Shown: in pieces, positions 34,824 through 43,211 of the stretch
Numbering within the stretch: the stretch's first letter is position 1
Layout: the number at the start of each line of letters is the position of its first letter
DNA from: Gammaproteobacteria bacterium
GTDB taxonomy: Bacteria; Pseudomonadota; Gammaproteobacteria; Steroidobacterales; Steroidobacteraceae
NCBI GenBank assembly: GCA_025355165.1
Contig: JANYAD010000030.1
Coordinates: 1-64,000 of the forward strand
Direction: 5' to 3'
Length of the DNA stretch: 64,000 nucleotides
Notes under the pieces: generated by a model
What the model was told of the DNA's origin: nothing
Databases searched by the model: none
Seen by the model: the letters and a program-made list of their open reading frames with translations, nothing else
Translations under genes and position numbers: made by a program

Positions 34824-35729
34824 ATGGCTACCTTGCCTCCCATCGCCTCGCCCATGCAGATCCTCGGCGCCGCACCGGTCGACACCTCGACGGCGTCCAC
34901 GTACACGGACCTCAATGGGCTGGCCGCCCTGAAGCGCGATCCGAACTCGCCCGAGGCGATCAGCGCGGCTGCGCAACAAGTTGAAGCATTGTTTCTGCAA
35001 ATGATGCTGAAGAGCATGCGCGAGGCCAGCGCCGAAGAGGAGACGAGCAGCAACGAGATGGGTATGTACCAGGACATGTTCGACAAGCAAGTGGCACTAA
35101 GCATCAGTCAACATGCCGATTTAGGCATAAGCCGGTTGTTGAAGCGCCAGCTGGGCGCCACGCCCACCTCATCCGCGACCCATCTGATGTCAGGCAAACC
35201 GAGCGCATCGTATAGCACGACGGATACGGCCCAGGCGTTGCCGACGCCGGCCGAATTCGTGCATCGCGTGCTCCCCTCAATCCGGCGGGCAGCGAACGAG
35301 TTGGGTGTTGATCCGATGGGAATCCTGGCACAAGCTGCGCTGGAAACCGGCTGGGGGCAGCGCATGCCGCGCAACGCCGATGGCTCGGCGAGCCACAACC
35401 TATTTGGCATCAAGGCGGGGGATGAGTGGACCGGGGCGCGGGCGCCGGCCGACACCATGGAGGTGATTAATGGGGTTGCCACCGCACACCGTGTGAGTTT
35501 TCGCTCTTACGCCTCGATCGAGCAAAGCATCGGCGATTTCACCAGTCTGCTGAAGAACTCGCCGCGTTACCGCGACGTTCTTGCGGCCGGGGCTGACAGC
35601 GGCGCGTTTGTCGCGCGATTGGGGCGATCCGGCTACGCCACGGATCCCGAATACGCGAATAAGTTAAAGCAGATCTTGCGCAGCGACACCCTGCAGTCGG
35701 CGTTGGCCCCCCGCACTGCAGCATTATAG
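34824..35729 (+). CDS. flgJ: Rod-cap and peptidoglycan hydrolase FlgJ
   Basis: This 301-residue two-domain protein has a rod-capping N-terminus (AAQQVEALFLQMMLKSMREA). The C-terminal glucosaminidase domain (about residues 150-295) carries AQAALETGWGQRMP, with the presumed catalytic Glu, and SHNLFGIKAGDEWTG. It cuts the cell wall so the rod can pass. ATG follows the flgI stop with no gap. The C-terminal enzyme domain is typical of gamma- and betaproteobacterial FlgJ. Confidence 0.96.
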   Translation: MATLPPIASPMQILGAAPVDTSTASTYTDLNGLAALKRDPNSPEAISAAAQQVEALFLQMMLKSMREASAEEETSSNEMGMYQDMFDKQVALSISQHADLGISRLLKRQLGATPTSSATHLMSGKPSASYSTTDTAQALPTPAEFVHRVLPSIRRAANELGVDPMGILAQAALETGWGQRMPRNADGSASHNLFGIKAGDEWTGARAPADTMEVINGVATAHRVSFRSYASIEQSIGDFTSLLKNSPRYRDVLAAGADSGAFVARLGRSGYATDPEYANKLKQILRSDTLQSALAPRTAAL

Positions 35730-35751
35730 AAATCGCGCTGGTTGCCGATAT
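35725..35751 (+). promoter_or_regulatory. Probable sigma-28 promoter of flgKL
   Basis: TATAGAAA, an 11-nt spacer and GCCGATAT (7/8 match to the -10). The -35 is weak against enteric TAAAGTTT but matches the fliC element TCAAGAAA at 6/8 positions. It overlaps the flgJ stop and lies 40 nt before flgK. Confidence 0.6.
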
Positions 35752-35790
35752 TGAATCAGCGTTAGCGAAATAAGGCGGCCGGAGAACAAA

Positions 35791-37689
35791 GTGTCAGATG
35801 TGTTTGGAATCAGTGTCTCGGCGCTACAGGCGTTTCAAAATGCCATCAACGTCACCGCCAACAACGTCGCTAATGCCAGTACGGCGGGCTACGATCGCGA
35901 AACTGTCAACCTGACCGAGGCGATACCGCAATCGAATGGCGCCGCGACGGTTGGCGCCGGCGTCGTCGTCAATGGGATTAGCCGCGCGTTCAGCCAGGCT
36001 GCGGCAAATCAGCTGAACACCTCGCAGAGCAGCTTAGGGCAGCTCAATGCGCTACAGAGTTACAGCAATCAAATAGACAACCTGTTCGGTACCACGGTGG
36101 GTGGTTTGAGCACAGCGCTGCAGAGCTTTTACAACGGGTTTTCCAATGTCGCCGACGCGCCGACCTCCACTGCGTCACGCCAAGCCCTGCTCGGGCAGGC
36201 GCAGGGCGTTGCCAGCAGCTTTCAAAATGCCAGCGGCGAACTGAATTCCCTTAATACGGATGTGAATTCCCGCATCAGCAGCGATGTGACTCAGGTCAAT
36301 TCCATCGCCCAGGCCATCTCCTCGTTGAACGCCCAGGTGGTCACGGGCACGGCGCAGGCCGGCGGCCAACCGCCCAACGAATTGCTTGATAAGCGCGACC
36401 AATTGGTGTCGAACTTGTCGCAGTTGGTCAATGTCACGACCACCACCGATACGAACGGTGCTCTGAACGTATTCATCGGAAATGGCCAACCCCTGGTGCT
36501 CCAGGCGCAAACCCTGAATGTGAGCGTGGTGCCTAACCAATTCAATGCCTCGCAGCTCGAAATCAGCTCGACCGCATCCGGTGCGGTGATCAGCAATAAC
36601 ATCACTTCCGGGGATTTAGGCGGCTTGCTGGCGGCGCGCTCTCAAGTGATCAACCCTGCGTTGAATCAGCTGGGGCAAGTCGCAACCGCCTTCGCTCAGA
36701 CGATCAACTCCCAACAAGCGCAAGGTTTGGACCTCAGCGGCAATCTGGGTGCCAACATTTTCTCCGTGGGCGCGCCGCTCGCGACTGGATCATCGGCAAA
36801 TACCGACGCGGTAACCGCAAGCGTGTCGGTGAGTCCGAACGGACTAGGCGCGCTTACCGCCAATGATTACATCCTGTCCTTCATGGGCGGTACGCCAAAA
36901 TTGACCAATACTGCCGACGGCACCAGTGTGACGCCGGCGGGCGCAGGCACGGTCGCAAGCCCGTACACGGCCGCAGGCATCTCCATCGTACTGTCGGGTG
37001 CAGCGTCGAACGGCGATCAATTCCTGGTGCGGCCCACCGCAACGGCTGCCTCGAGTCTGCAGGTCGTTTTGAGCAACCCCGCGCAAATCGCCGCGGCCGG
37101 CGCCATCAAGACCGCCGCAGCGGCCACCAACGGCGGTGCCGCCATCATCAGTTCTGGAACCGTGCTGAACTCGGCCAACCCGAATTTACTGACGCCCGCC
37201 ACCATCACCTTCGCCAATCCGCCGACCAGCTATGCGATCAACGGCGGTGCGCCGGTGGCCTATGTCAGCGGCGGCAACATCGCGGTGAACGGTTGGCAGG
37301 TGCAGATCAGCGGCACGCCGGCCAGCGGCGATTCTTTTACCATCGGCAGCAACGCCGGCGGCACGGGCGATAACCGCAATGCTCTGGCCGCAGCCAATCA
37401 ACAAAATGTCGGTGTTTTGCAAAACGGCACCACCAGCATCAACGGCGGGGTCAGCGCGTTGATCACCGGCCTCGGCAGTCATGCGCAGCAGATAAATACC
37501 GCGCAGGCCGCGCAGGCCGCGGTCAATACTCAAGCTCAGAGTGCGGTGCAGTCTAAAAGCGGCGTGAATCTGGATGAGGAGGCAGCCGCTTTGCTGCAAT
37601 GGCAGCAAGCCTACCAGGCAGCTGCGCATGCCTTGACCATAGGCGCCAGTTTGTTCACGACATTGATCAATGCGGTAAATGGACGATAG
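35791..37689 (+). CDS. flgK: Hook-filament junction protein FlgK
   Basis: This 632-residue HAP1 protein has the N-terminal VTANNVANASTAGYDRETVN. A long Ser/Thr/Ala-rich middle is followed by the C-terminal GVNLDEEAAALLQWQQAYQA, the standard HAP1 end. GTG at 35791 follows GGAGAAC. It joins hook to filament and is escorted by FlgN. It forms a pair with flgL. Confidence 0.96.
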   Translation: MSDVFGISVSALQAFQNAINVTANNVANASTAGYDRETVNLTEAIPQSNGAATVGAGVVVNGISRAFSQAAANQLNTSQSSLGQLNALQSYSNQIDNLFGTTVGGLSTALQSFYNGFSNVADAPTSTASRQALLGQAQGVASSFQNASGELNSLNTDVNSRISSDVTQVNSIAQAISSLNAQVVTGTAQAGGQPPNELLDKRDQLVSNLSQLVNVTTTTDTNGALNVFIGNGQPLVLQAQTLNVSVVPNQFNASQLEISSTASGAVISNNITSGDLGGLLAARSQVINPALNQLGQVATAFAQTINSQQAQGLDLSGNLGANIFSVGAPLATGSSANTDAVTASVSVSPNGLGALTANDYILSFMGGTPKLTNTADGTSVTPAGAGTVASPYTAAGISIVLSGAASNGDQFLVRPTATAASSLQVVLSNPAQIAAAGAIKTAAAATNGGAAIISSGTVLNSANPNLLTPATITFANPPTSYAINGGAPVAYVSGGNIAVNGWQVQISGTPASGDSFTIGSNAGGTGDNRNALAAANQQNVGVLQNGTTSINGGVSALITGLGSHAQQINTAQAAQAAVNTQAQSAVQSKSGVNLDEEAAALLQWQQAYQAAAHALTIGASLFTTLINAVNGR

Positions 37690-37701
37690 GAGACTGCACC
37701 C

Positions 37702-38889
37702 ATGCGCGTTACACAATTTCTCGATCAAACGCAGTTTCTGACGTCGATCGGCGCGCTCGAATCGAGCATCGCTCAGACGCAGAATCAAATGGGCAGCGGT
37801 GTTCAGTTCACGACGGCGTCCGAAAATCCCACCGCCGCGGGCAGCGTGAACAATTACAAACAGGCCTTAGCGCAAAGCCAGCAATACGGCACCAACGCCT
37901 CCAGCGCGCAAACGAATCTGAGTGCCGAGGACAACACAATAGCGCAGGTGCAGGCTCAGTTGCAGACCCTGCGAGGTTTGGCGCTACAAGCCAATAACGG
38001 CACCTTGACCAACAGCAATCGAGCGGCGATCGCGACGCAAGCGGTGCAGATCCAAAACAGCTTATTGGCGCTCGCGAATACCCAAAACGGTAACGGCGAA
38101 TACATCTTCGGGGGTTTTGCCACGCAAACCCAGCCCTTCACCTTGAGTGCCACGGGTGCGGCCTACAACGGAGATCAAGGTCAGCGCCAGGTACAAATCG
38201 CCGCAGGGCAGACCGTGGCCGACGGCGATAACGGCAATACGGTTTTCAATCAAATCAAGACCGGCAACGGCATTTTCAGCGTTGCCTCTGCAGCGATCAA
38301 CACAGGATCGGGAATCGTGGGTGCGACCACGGTGTCGAACGCCGCAGCCTATAATGGCTCCACTTACGCCATCAATTTCACCGCGCCGGGTACCTACCAA
38401 GTGGTGCAAGGCGCGACCGTGGTCAGCGCGGGCACGTATACCGACGGCGGCACGATTGCATTTAACGGGATTCAAGTCACCTTAACCGGGCAGCCCGCGG
38501 CAGGGGATTCATTCAGCGTCGCGCCGAGCTCAAATCAAAGCCTGTTCACGACCGTGCAGAATTTGGTGAGTGCATTGCAAACCGGCGTCGTCTCGTCCTC
38601 TTCGAGCAGTTTGAACAACTCGATCGGCAGCGCCATCAATAATATCGATCAGGCGCTCGCTCAGACTTCCACTGTGCGCGCCAGCATCGGCGGACGCCTC
38701 AACACCATCACCACCCAACAATCGGTCGCTGGCACTCAGCAAGTACAATTGCAACAGTCGATATCGACGCTGCAGAGCCTGGATTACGCAAGCGCAATCA
38801 CCACACTGACCCAGCAGAATACGACTCTAAGCGCCGCGCTCCAGGCCTATAACCTTACCAAAGGCTTGTCGCTGTTCAAATTTTTCTAA
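37702..38889 (+). CDS. flgL: Hook-filament junction protein FlgL
   Basis: This 395-residue HAP3 protein has MRVTQFLDQTQFLTSIGALE and IAQTQNQMGSGVQFTTASEN at the N-terminus (flagellin-like helix). The C-terminal YASAITTLTQQNTTLSAALQ is the matching helix. AGGAGA precedes the ATG. Its last four bases overlap the convergent slyD stop. Confidence 0.94.
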   Translation: MRVTQFLDQTQFLTSIGALESSIAQTQNQMGSGVQFTTASENPTAAGSVNNYKQALAQSQQYGTNASSAQTNLSAEDNTIAQVQAQLQTLRGLALQANNGTLTNSNRAAIATQAVQIQNSLLALANTQNGNGEYIFGGFATQTQPFTLSATGAAYNGDQGQRQVQIAAGQTVADGDNGNTVFNQIKTGNGIFSVASAAINTGSGIVGATTVSNAAAYNGSTYAINFTAPGTYQVVQGATVVSAGTYTDGGTIAFNGIQVTLTGQPAAGDSFSVAPSSNQSLFTTVQNLVSALQTGVVSSSSSSLNNSIGSAINNIDQALAQTSTVRASIGGRLNTITTQQSVAGTQQVQLQQSISTLQSLDYASAITTLTQQNTTLSAALQAYNLTKGLSLFKFF

Positions 38890-39368
38890 TGATGGTGGCC
38901 GCCGGCGCCATGCACGTGGCCGTGCTCCAATTCCTCCGCGGTCGCATCGCGTACTGATACGACCTGCACATCAAAATGCAGGGTCTTAGCAGCCAGAGGA
39001 TGGTTTCCGTCGAGCGTCACCATATCGCCCATGACACCCGTTACGGTGAAAAGACGCATGCCATCCGCGGTTTGCGCCTGGAATTGCATGCCTTTCTTGA
39101 TTTCTCCCGAGCCTTGCAAGGAGCGCTTCGGCACCCGTTGGATCAAGGCCTGATCAAATTCGCCGTAGCCTTCGGCCGGTTGCACCGACACTGCGATGCT
39201 GCTGCCGTCCTGCTTGCCCTCCAGGGCCTTTTCCAAGCCTGACACCAGGTTGCCGTGGCCTTGAATGTAGGCCAGCGGCTCACCGCCCGCCGAGCTGTCT
39301 ATCACGCCGCCGGCATCGTCCTTGAGGGTGTAATGAATGAGTACGACTTTGTCTGCAGAAATTTCCAC
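38886..39368 (-). CDS. slyD: FKBP-type peptidyl-prolyl isomerase SlyD
   Basis: This 160-residue chaperone/isomerase has VLIHYTLKDDAGGVIDSSAG and YIQGHGNLVSGLEKALEGK. PAEGYGEFDQALIQRVPKRS leads into the insert-in-flap domain. The C-terminus HGHVHGAGGHHH is the metal-binding, nickel-associated tail. GTG at 39368 is preferred because GGAGA lies 7 nt upstream; a TTG at 39416 overlapping the rimO stop would add 16 odd residues. Confidence 0.93.
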   Translation of the reverse strand: MEISADKVVLIHYTLKDDAGGVIDSSAGGEPLAYIQGHGNLVSGLEKALEGKQDGSSIAVSVQPAEGYGEFDQALIQRVPKRSLQGSGEIKKGMQFQAQTADGMRLFTVTGVMGDMVTLDGNHPLAAKTLHFDVQVVSVRDATAEELEHGHVHGAGGHHH

Positions 39369-39412
39369 GGGATTATCTCCGAAAGGGGTGCCGGGCACCG
39401 GGTTAACAACAG

Positions 39413-40762
39413 TCAATTAGGGACAATCAATCGCGCTTCAAGGTCGTAGGCACCGGCCGCCGTGATCTGCACGTCCACCAGGGAGCCTACCGACAGGGCG
39501 CGGCCGGCACGGCGCGCGCCGGCGATACGTACGGTTCCGTCGATTTCAGGGGCATCACTGCTCGAGCGCCCGATGGCAACATCACCCTCGATGCGGTCGA
39601 TGAGCACAGGCATGTTTCGGCCGATCTTCGCCTTGAGCCGCTCAGCGCTGATCTCGGCAGCGAGTTCCATGAAGCGAGCGCGGCGTTCGGCTTTCAGCTC
39701 TGCAGGAACCGGCGTTTCCTTCAGCGCATTGGCGGCGGCGCCCTCCACGGGCGAGTATTCGAAGCAGCCCACCCGATCGAGTCGCGCCACGCGTAGCCAG
39801 CCGAGCAACTCTTCGAAATCCTGTTCGGTTTCACCGGGGAATCCGACAATGAACGTGCTCCGTATCGTGATATCCGGCACCACGCACCGCCAAGCGGCGA
39901 TACGCTCCAGGGTGTTTTCAGCAGCCGCCGGCCGCTTCATCAATTTCAAGATGCGTGCGCTCGCGTGCTGGAAAGGGATGTCCAGATAGGGCAGCACTTT
40001 AGCTTGCGCCATCAGTTCAATGACTTGATCGACGTGCGGATAGGGATATACATAGTGCAGGCGGATCCAAACGCCCAGTTCGCCGAGGGCAGCGCACAAG
40101 TCATAGAAGCGCGCGCGGCGATCTGCATCGCGCCAAGGTTGTGCCGCGTACTTCAAATCCACACCGTAAGCGCTCGTGTCCTGCGAAATGACCAGGATTT
40201 CCTTGACGCCGGCGCGGACCAGCCGTTCGGCTTCGCGAAGTACCTCGCCGATGGGCCGGCTGACCAGGTCTCCGCGCATCGAGGGAATGATGCAAAAGCT
40301 GCAGCGATGGTTGCAGCCTTCGGAAATTTTCAAGTAAGCATAGTGCCGCGGCGTGAGCTTGATGCCCTGCTCAGGCACCAGGTCGAGAAACGGTTCATGT
40401 TTCGCGGGCAGGTATTCATGCACGGCTGCGAGGACTTCCTCATAGCGTTGCGGGCCGGTGATTTTGAGCACCTGAGGGTGGCGGGCCAGAATTTTTTGCG
40501 GCTGAGCGCCCAAGCACCCGGTCACGATAACCCGGCCATTCTCCGCCAAGGCCTCGCCGATGGCATCCAACGACTCATCCACCGCGGCATCAATGAAGCC
40601 GCAGGTATTCACCAACACGAGGTCGGCTGCAGCATAACTGGCCGCCACCTCGTAGCCTTCGGCGCGCAGGCGCGTCAGGATACGTTCGGAATCGACCAGT
40701 GCTTTGGGGCAGCCTAAGCTGACAAAGCCCACTTTAGGGCTTTTGCGTTTGACGGATTTCAC
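39413..40762 (-). CDS. rimO: Ribosomal protein S12 methylthiotransferase RimO
   Basis: This 449-residue radical-SAM enzyme adds a methylthio group to an Asp of ribosomal protein S12. UPF0004 cysteines lie at about 18, 54 and 83 for one Fe-S cluster. CNHRCSFC at about 150-157 supplies the radical-SAM cluster, and a TRAM domain ends the protein. [12 protein letters not shown] separates it from MiaB. It shares the 299-base region before fliC, in the opposite direction, and slyD follows it. Confidence 0.96.
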   Translation of the reverse strand: MKSVKRKSPKVGFVSLGCPKALVDSERILTRLRAEGYEVAASYAAADLVLVNTCGFIDAAVDESLDAIGEALAENGRVIVTGCLGAQPQKILARHPQVLKITGPQRYEEVLAAVHEYLPAKHEPFLDLVPEQGIKLTPRHYAYLKISEGCNHRCSFCIIPSMRGDLVSRPIGEVLREAERLVRAGVKEILVISQDTSAYGVDLKYAAQPWRDADRRARFYDLCAALGELGVWIRLHYVYPYPHVDQVIELMAQAKVLPYLDIPFQHASARILKLMKRPAAAENTLERIAAWRCVVPDITIRSTFIVGFPGETEQDFEELLGWLRVARLDRVGCFEYSPVEGAAANALKETPVPAELKAERRARFMELAAEISAERLKAKIGRNMPVLIDRIEGDVAIGRSSSDAPEIDGTVRIAGARRAGRALSVGSLVDVQITAAGAYDLEARLIVPN

Positions 40763-40786
40763 GCTATTTCAAGGATGGCGGGTTGC

Positions 40787-40804
40787 GGAGTAAAATTGTA
40801 CTCC
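40787..40804. repeat. Inverted repeat between rimO and fliC
   Basis: GGAGTA and TACTCC flank AAATTG, 25 nt upstream of the rimO start codon. It could be an operator for rimO. The rest of the 299-base gap (40763-41061) holds a lone GCCGATAA at 40821-40828 without a good -35, and the fliC promoter. Confidence 0.35.
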
Positions 40805-40941
40805 AAAACCAGGTTTCCCGGCCGATAAGAACTCGACAGCGGTCAACCGCCCCAGCGGCGTCCCATTCCTGCGTCAAATGGATTTCGCAAATTTTGCGAC
40901 TTGGCGCAAACAAAAGTTAACCCACGAATCGCCCGGCCCGC

Positions 40942-40969
40942 TCAAGAAACCACCCCCCCTGTCCGATAA
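40942..40969 (+). promoter_or_regulatory. Sigma-28 promoter of fliC
   Basis: TCAAGAAA, a 12-nt C-rich spacer and TCCGATAA (7/8 match to GCCGATAA). The predicted leader is roughly 85 nt, longer than at the other flagellar genes here. Confidence 0.65.
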
Positions 40970-41061
40970 ACACTTTGAATGTGTCACCGGTCCGCCCGCA
41001 GTGGGCAAAGTGAACACATAGGGCCTAAGAGGGCCGGTGGTTAAACTTTCAGGAGTCATCA

Positions 41062-42636
41062 ATGTCACTAGTTCTAAATACCAATATCAACTCGCTGAAC
41101 GCGCAGAACAATCTGGCGGGTTCGCAAGCCACATTGTCACAGGCCTTACAGCGCCTCTCTTCGGGTTTGCGCATCAACAGCGCCGCGGACGATGCCGCGG
41201 GTCTCGCAATCAGCCAGCAATTCACCACGCAGATCAACGGCACCAATCAGGCCGTTCACAATGCGAACGATGCCGTGTCGGAAGCGCAAACTACAGCAGG
41301 CGCGCTGAACACCATCGTCAACAACCTGCAGAGCATTCGTACCTTGGCGGTGGAATCGGCCAACGGCTCGAACAGCGCCTCTGACCGTGCTGCTCTCAAC
41401 AACCAAGTGCAGCAGCAGATTGAGGAAATCACGCAGATTGCCCAGCAAACCACGTTCAACGGTTTGAACGTGCTCAACGGCTCAAGCGGCACGACCGTAT
41501 ATCAAGTCGGCGCCAATGTCGGCAACACAATTGCCGTCAGCCTGCAGCAGGGCGTGGCTTCCAACCAGATCGGTCAGTTCTCAACGCAAAGCGGAACTGC
41601 GGTCACCAATGGCACGTTGTCGGGCACTTCGACGGTGACAATCGGCGACGGCACCTCCACGGTGACGGTCGGTCCGACTGCCAGTTTTGTAGGCTCAACG
41701 GTTTACCAGGGCGCAAGCTCGGCGTATGCCAAAGCAGGTGCCGTCAACGGTGCCGGGTTGCAGGGGCTCACCGCGAGCGCCTCGACCAGTGCGGTTGACA
41801 ACACCGCGTTCTCAACCGTTTCCGGCGGAACCAACGGTGCCGGCAGCACGGGTGCCACGGCCAGCACGTACAATCTGAGCATCAATGGCACGGCCATTTT
41901 CTCAGGCTCGGGCAATGTCGGCGTCGGCCAGACTTTGACCAGCGCGGCAGTCGCTGCGCAGGTCAATCTGTTCTCGGGAACCACGGGTGTCACAGCTTCG
42001 GTCAACACCAACGCCGCCAACGGCACGGTGGGCGCAGTGGTCCTCAGCAACACCGACGGTAGCGACATCATTACCACGCAGGCGGTCACTCTAGGCATCG
42101 CGGGAAGCACCGGCGGTGCGGCAGGCGTGGCAGGCGCAGGCACCGGCCTCGGCACCACCTTGGCGACCGGCGGCACGGGCTCCACGCTCACGGGCAAGGT
42201 TACCTTGACAGATTCTAAGCCGGTCACCATCACGGACGTCGGCACGGCCGGCGGCGCTGTGACTCTGGGATTCGTCAGCGGCAGTGCGACGGCATTGAGT
42301 TCGACGGCTTCGGGGGCGACTGCGACATTGGCCAACCAAAACGTACTGACGGTTGCTGGCGCGAACAGCACCATCTCCTCGGTCGACGCGGCACTGGCTA
42401 CGGTCAGCGCTTTTCAGAGCCAATTGGGCGCGATCCAGAATCGCTTCACGGCAGCGGTCGGCAACTTGCAGTCAACGGCACAGAACCTGACTCAGTCGCG
42501 CAGCACCATTCAGGATGCCGATTTTGCCGCGGAAACGGCGAAGTTGACACAGTCCAACGTGTTGCAACAAGCGGGTATCTCGGTGTTGGCGCAGTCCAAC
42601 CAACAGCCCCAGCTGATTCTCAAACTTTTGGCGTAA
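41062..42636 (+). CDS. fliC: Flagellin FliC
   Basis: This 524-residue filament subunit has conserved N-terminal D0/D1 (LVLNTNINSLNAQNNLAGSQ; LQRLSSGLRINSAADDAAGL) and C-terminal D1/D0 (GAIQNRFTAAVGNLQSTAQN; ending PQLILKLLA). The centre, about residues 180-440, is a variable surface domain rich in Gly, Ala, Ser, Thr and Val, with no Cys. CAGGAG precedes the ATG. A stable hairpin follows the gene. It is the only flagellin gene in the window. Confidence 0.97.
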   Translation: MSLVLNTNINSLNAQNNLAGSQATLSQALQRLSSGLRINSAADDAAGLAISQQFTTQINGTNQAVHNANDAVSEAQTTAGALNTIVNNLQSIRTLAVESANGSNSASDRAALNNQVQQQIEEITQIAQQTTFNGLNVLNGSSGTTVYQVGANVGNTIAVSLQQGVASNQIGQFSTQSGTAVTNGTLSGTSTVTIGDGTSTVTVGPTASFVGSTVYQGASSAYAKAGAVNGAGLQGLTASASTSAVDNTAFSTVSGGTNGAGSTGATASTYNLSINGTAIFSGSGNVGVGQTLTSAAVAAQVNLFSGTTGVTASVNTNAANGTVGAVVLSNTDGSDIITTQAVTLGIAGSTGGAAGVAGAGTGLGTTLATGGTGSTLTGKVTLTDSKPVTITDVGTAGGAVTLGFVSGSATALSSTASGATATLANQNVLTVAGANSTISSVDAALATVSAFQSQLGAIQNRFTAAVGNLQSTAQNLTQSRSTIQDADFAAETAKLTQSNVLQQAGISVLAQSNQQPQLILKLLA

Positions 42637-42660
42637 CAGCCGAAGGTTGAAAGAGAGTCG

Positions 42661-42701
42661 AAAAAAATCCCACGGCTCGACCGACGACGGTCGGGCCGTG
42701 G
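42661..42701. terminator. Stable stem-loop after fliC, with its A-tract on the upstream side
   Basis: Arms at 42670-42683 and 42688-42701 pair over 14 positions (one G-T) around ACGA. On the plus strand no T-run follows; seven A's precede it at 42661-42667. On the minus strand the same hairpin is followed by a T-tract, so it reads as an intrinsic terminator for antisense transcription. For fliC it may stabilise the 3' end. Confidence 0.6.
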
Positions 42702-42763
42702 TCATCTGAATGGAATTCGGACACAAGGTTTAAGGTAGTGCAATAAGGTAAATAGGTGAACGC

Positions 42764-43120
42764 ATGGCCAGCGACGGACAGCCGGTAAAGATACCGGCGG
42801 TGAGCCTAGTGCAAGAAAGTCAGGCGCCTACGATTGCAACGGAACGCAGCGGCAATATTTTGCCGCGAAGCGGCAAAGCGGCGGCGCATCCGGTGGCGGC
42901 CGGCTCTCAGCTACAAGCGCAGGTCGCGCTCCTCAATAAGTATCTCAATGATTCGGGCCGGCCCGATCAATTTCGCGTGGATCCGGCCTCTAACGGCAAG
43001 CTCATTCAGCAAATCAACCCCGCCACGGGCGTGGTTGTCGGCGAATTGCCGGCCGACGAGTTCGAGGCCCTGGCTCGAAGCGTCGGGATTTCGGGCGTTA
43101 TCGTCGATAGGCACGCCTGA
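42764..43120 (+). CDS. flaG: FlaG-family protein
   Basis: This 118-residue protein has a disordered N-terminus. The FlaG domain is VALLNKYLNDSGRPDQFRVD, followed by KLIQQINPATGVVVGELPAD. FlaG influences filament length in several gammaproteobacteria. It lies between fliC and fliD, its usual place. AGGTGA precedes the ATG. No promoter of its own is evident. Confidence 0.9.
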   Translation: MASDGQPVKIPAVSLVQESQAPTIATERSGNILPRSGKAAAHPVAAGSQLQAQVALLNKYLNDSGRPDQFRVDPASNGKLIQQINPATGVVVGELPADEFEALARSVGISGVIVDRHA

Positions 43121-43140
43121 TCAGCGGAATTGACGATTTT

Positions 43141-43156
43141 TGGTACGACGCTTGCT
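43141..43156 (+). promoter_or_regulatory. Sigma-54 promoter of fliD
   Basis: TGGTACG, ACGC, TTGCT, with GG (43142-43143) and GC (43154-43155) exactly 10 nt apart. The predicted start near 43167 leaves a leader of about 45 nt. It abuts the sigma-28 element that follows. Confidence 0.75.
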
Positions 43157-43182
43157 TAAGTCTGATTGCTGACTGCCGATAA
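43156..43182 (+). promoter_or_regulatory. Sigma-28 promoter of fliD, abutting the sigma-54 promoter
   Basis: TTAAGTCT (6/8), an exact 11-nt spacer and a perfect GCCGATAA. Its first base is the last base of the sigma-54 -12 element, so the two RNA polymerase forms could not bind at the same time. Confidence 0.72.
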
Positions 43183-43211
43183 ATTAAGCAACGTAGTGCG
43201 GACCTAATCCT

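Noticed and set aside
35328..35345. TGGCACA in flgJ as a sigma-54 promoter for flgK
   Set aside because: The -12 region reads GCGCT and not TTGCT; it is internal to a conserved domain and over 400 nt from flgK.
40821..40828. Second sigma-28 -10 (GCCGATAA) upstream of fliC
   Set aside because: The -10 is perfect, but no acceptable -35 lies 11 nt upstream; the site at 40942-40969 is better.
41703..42374. 223-codon minus-strand frame opposite fliC
   Set aside because: Its Val/Pro/Ala repeats mirror the Gly/Ala/Thr repeats of flagellin; there is no start signal.
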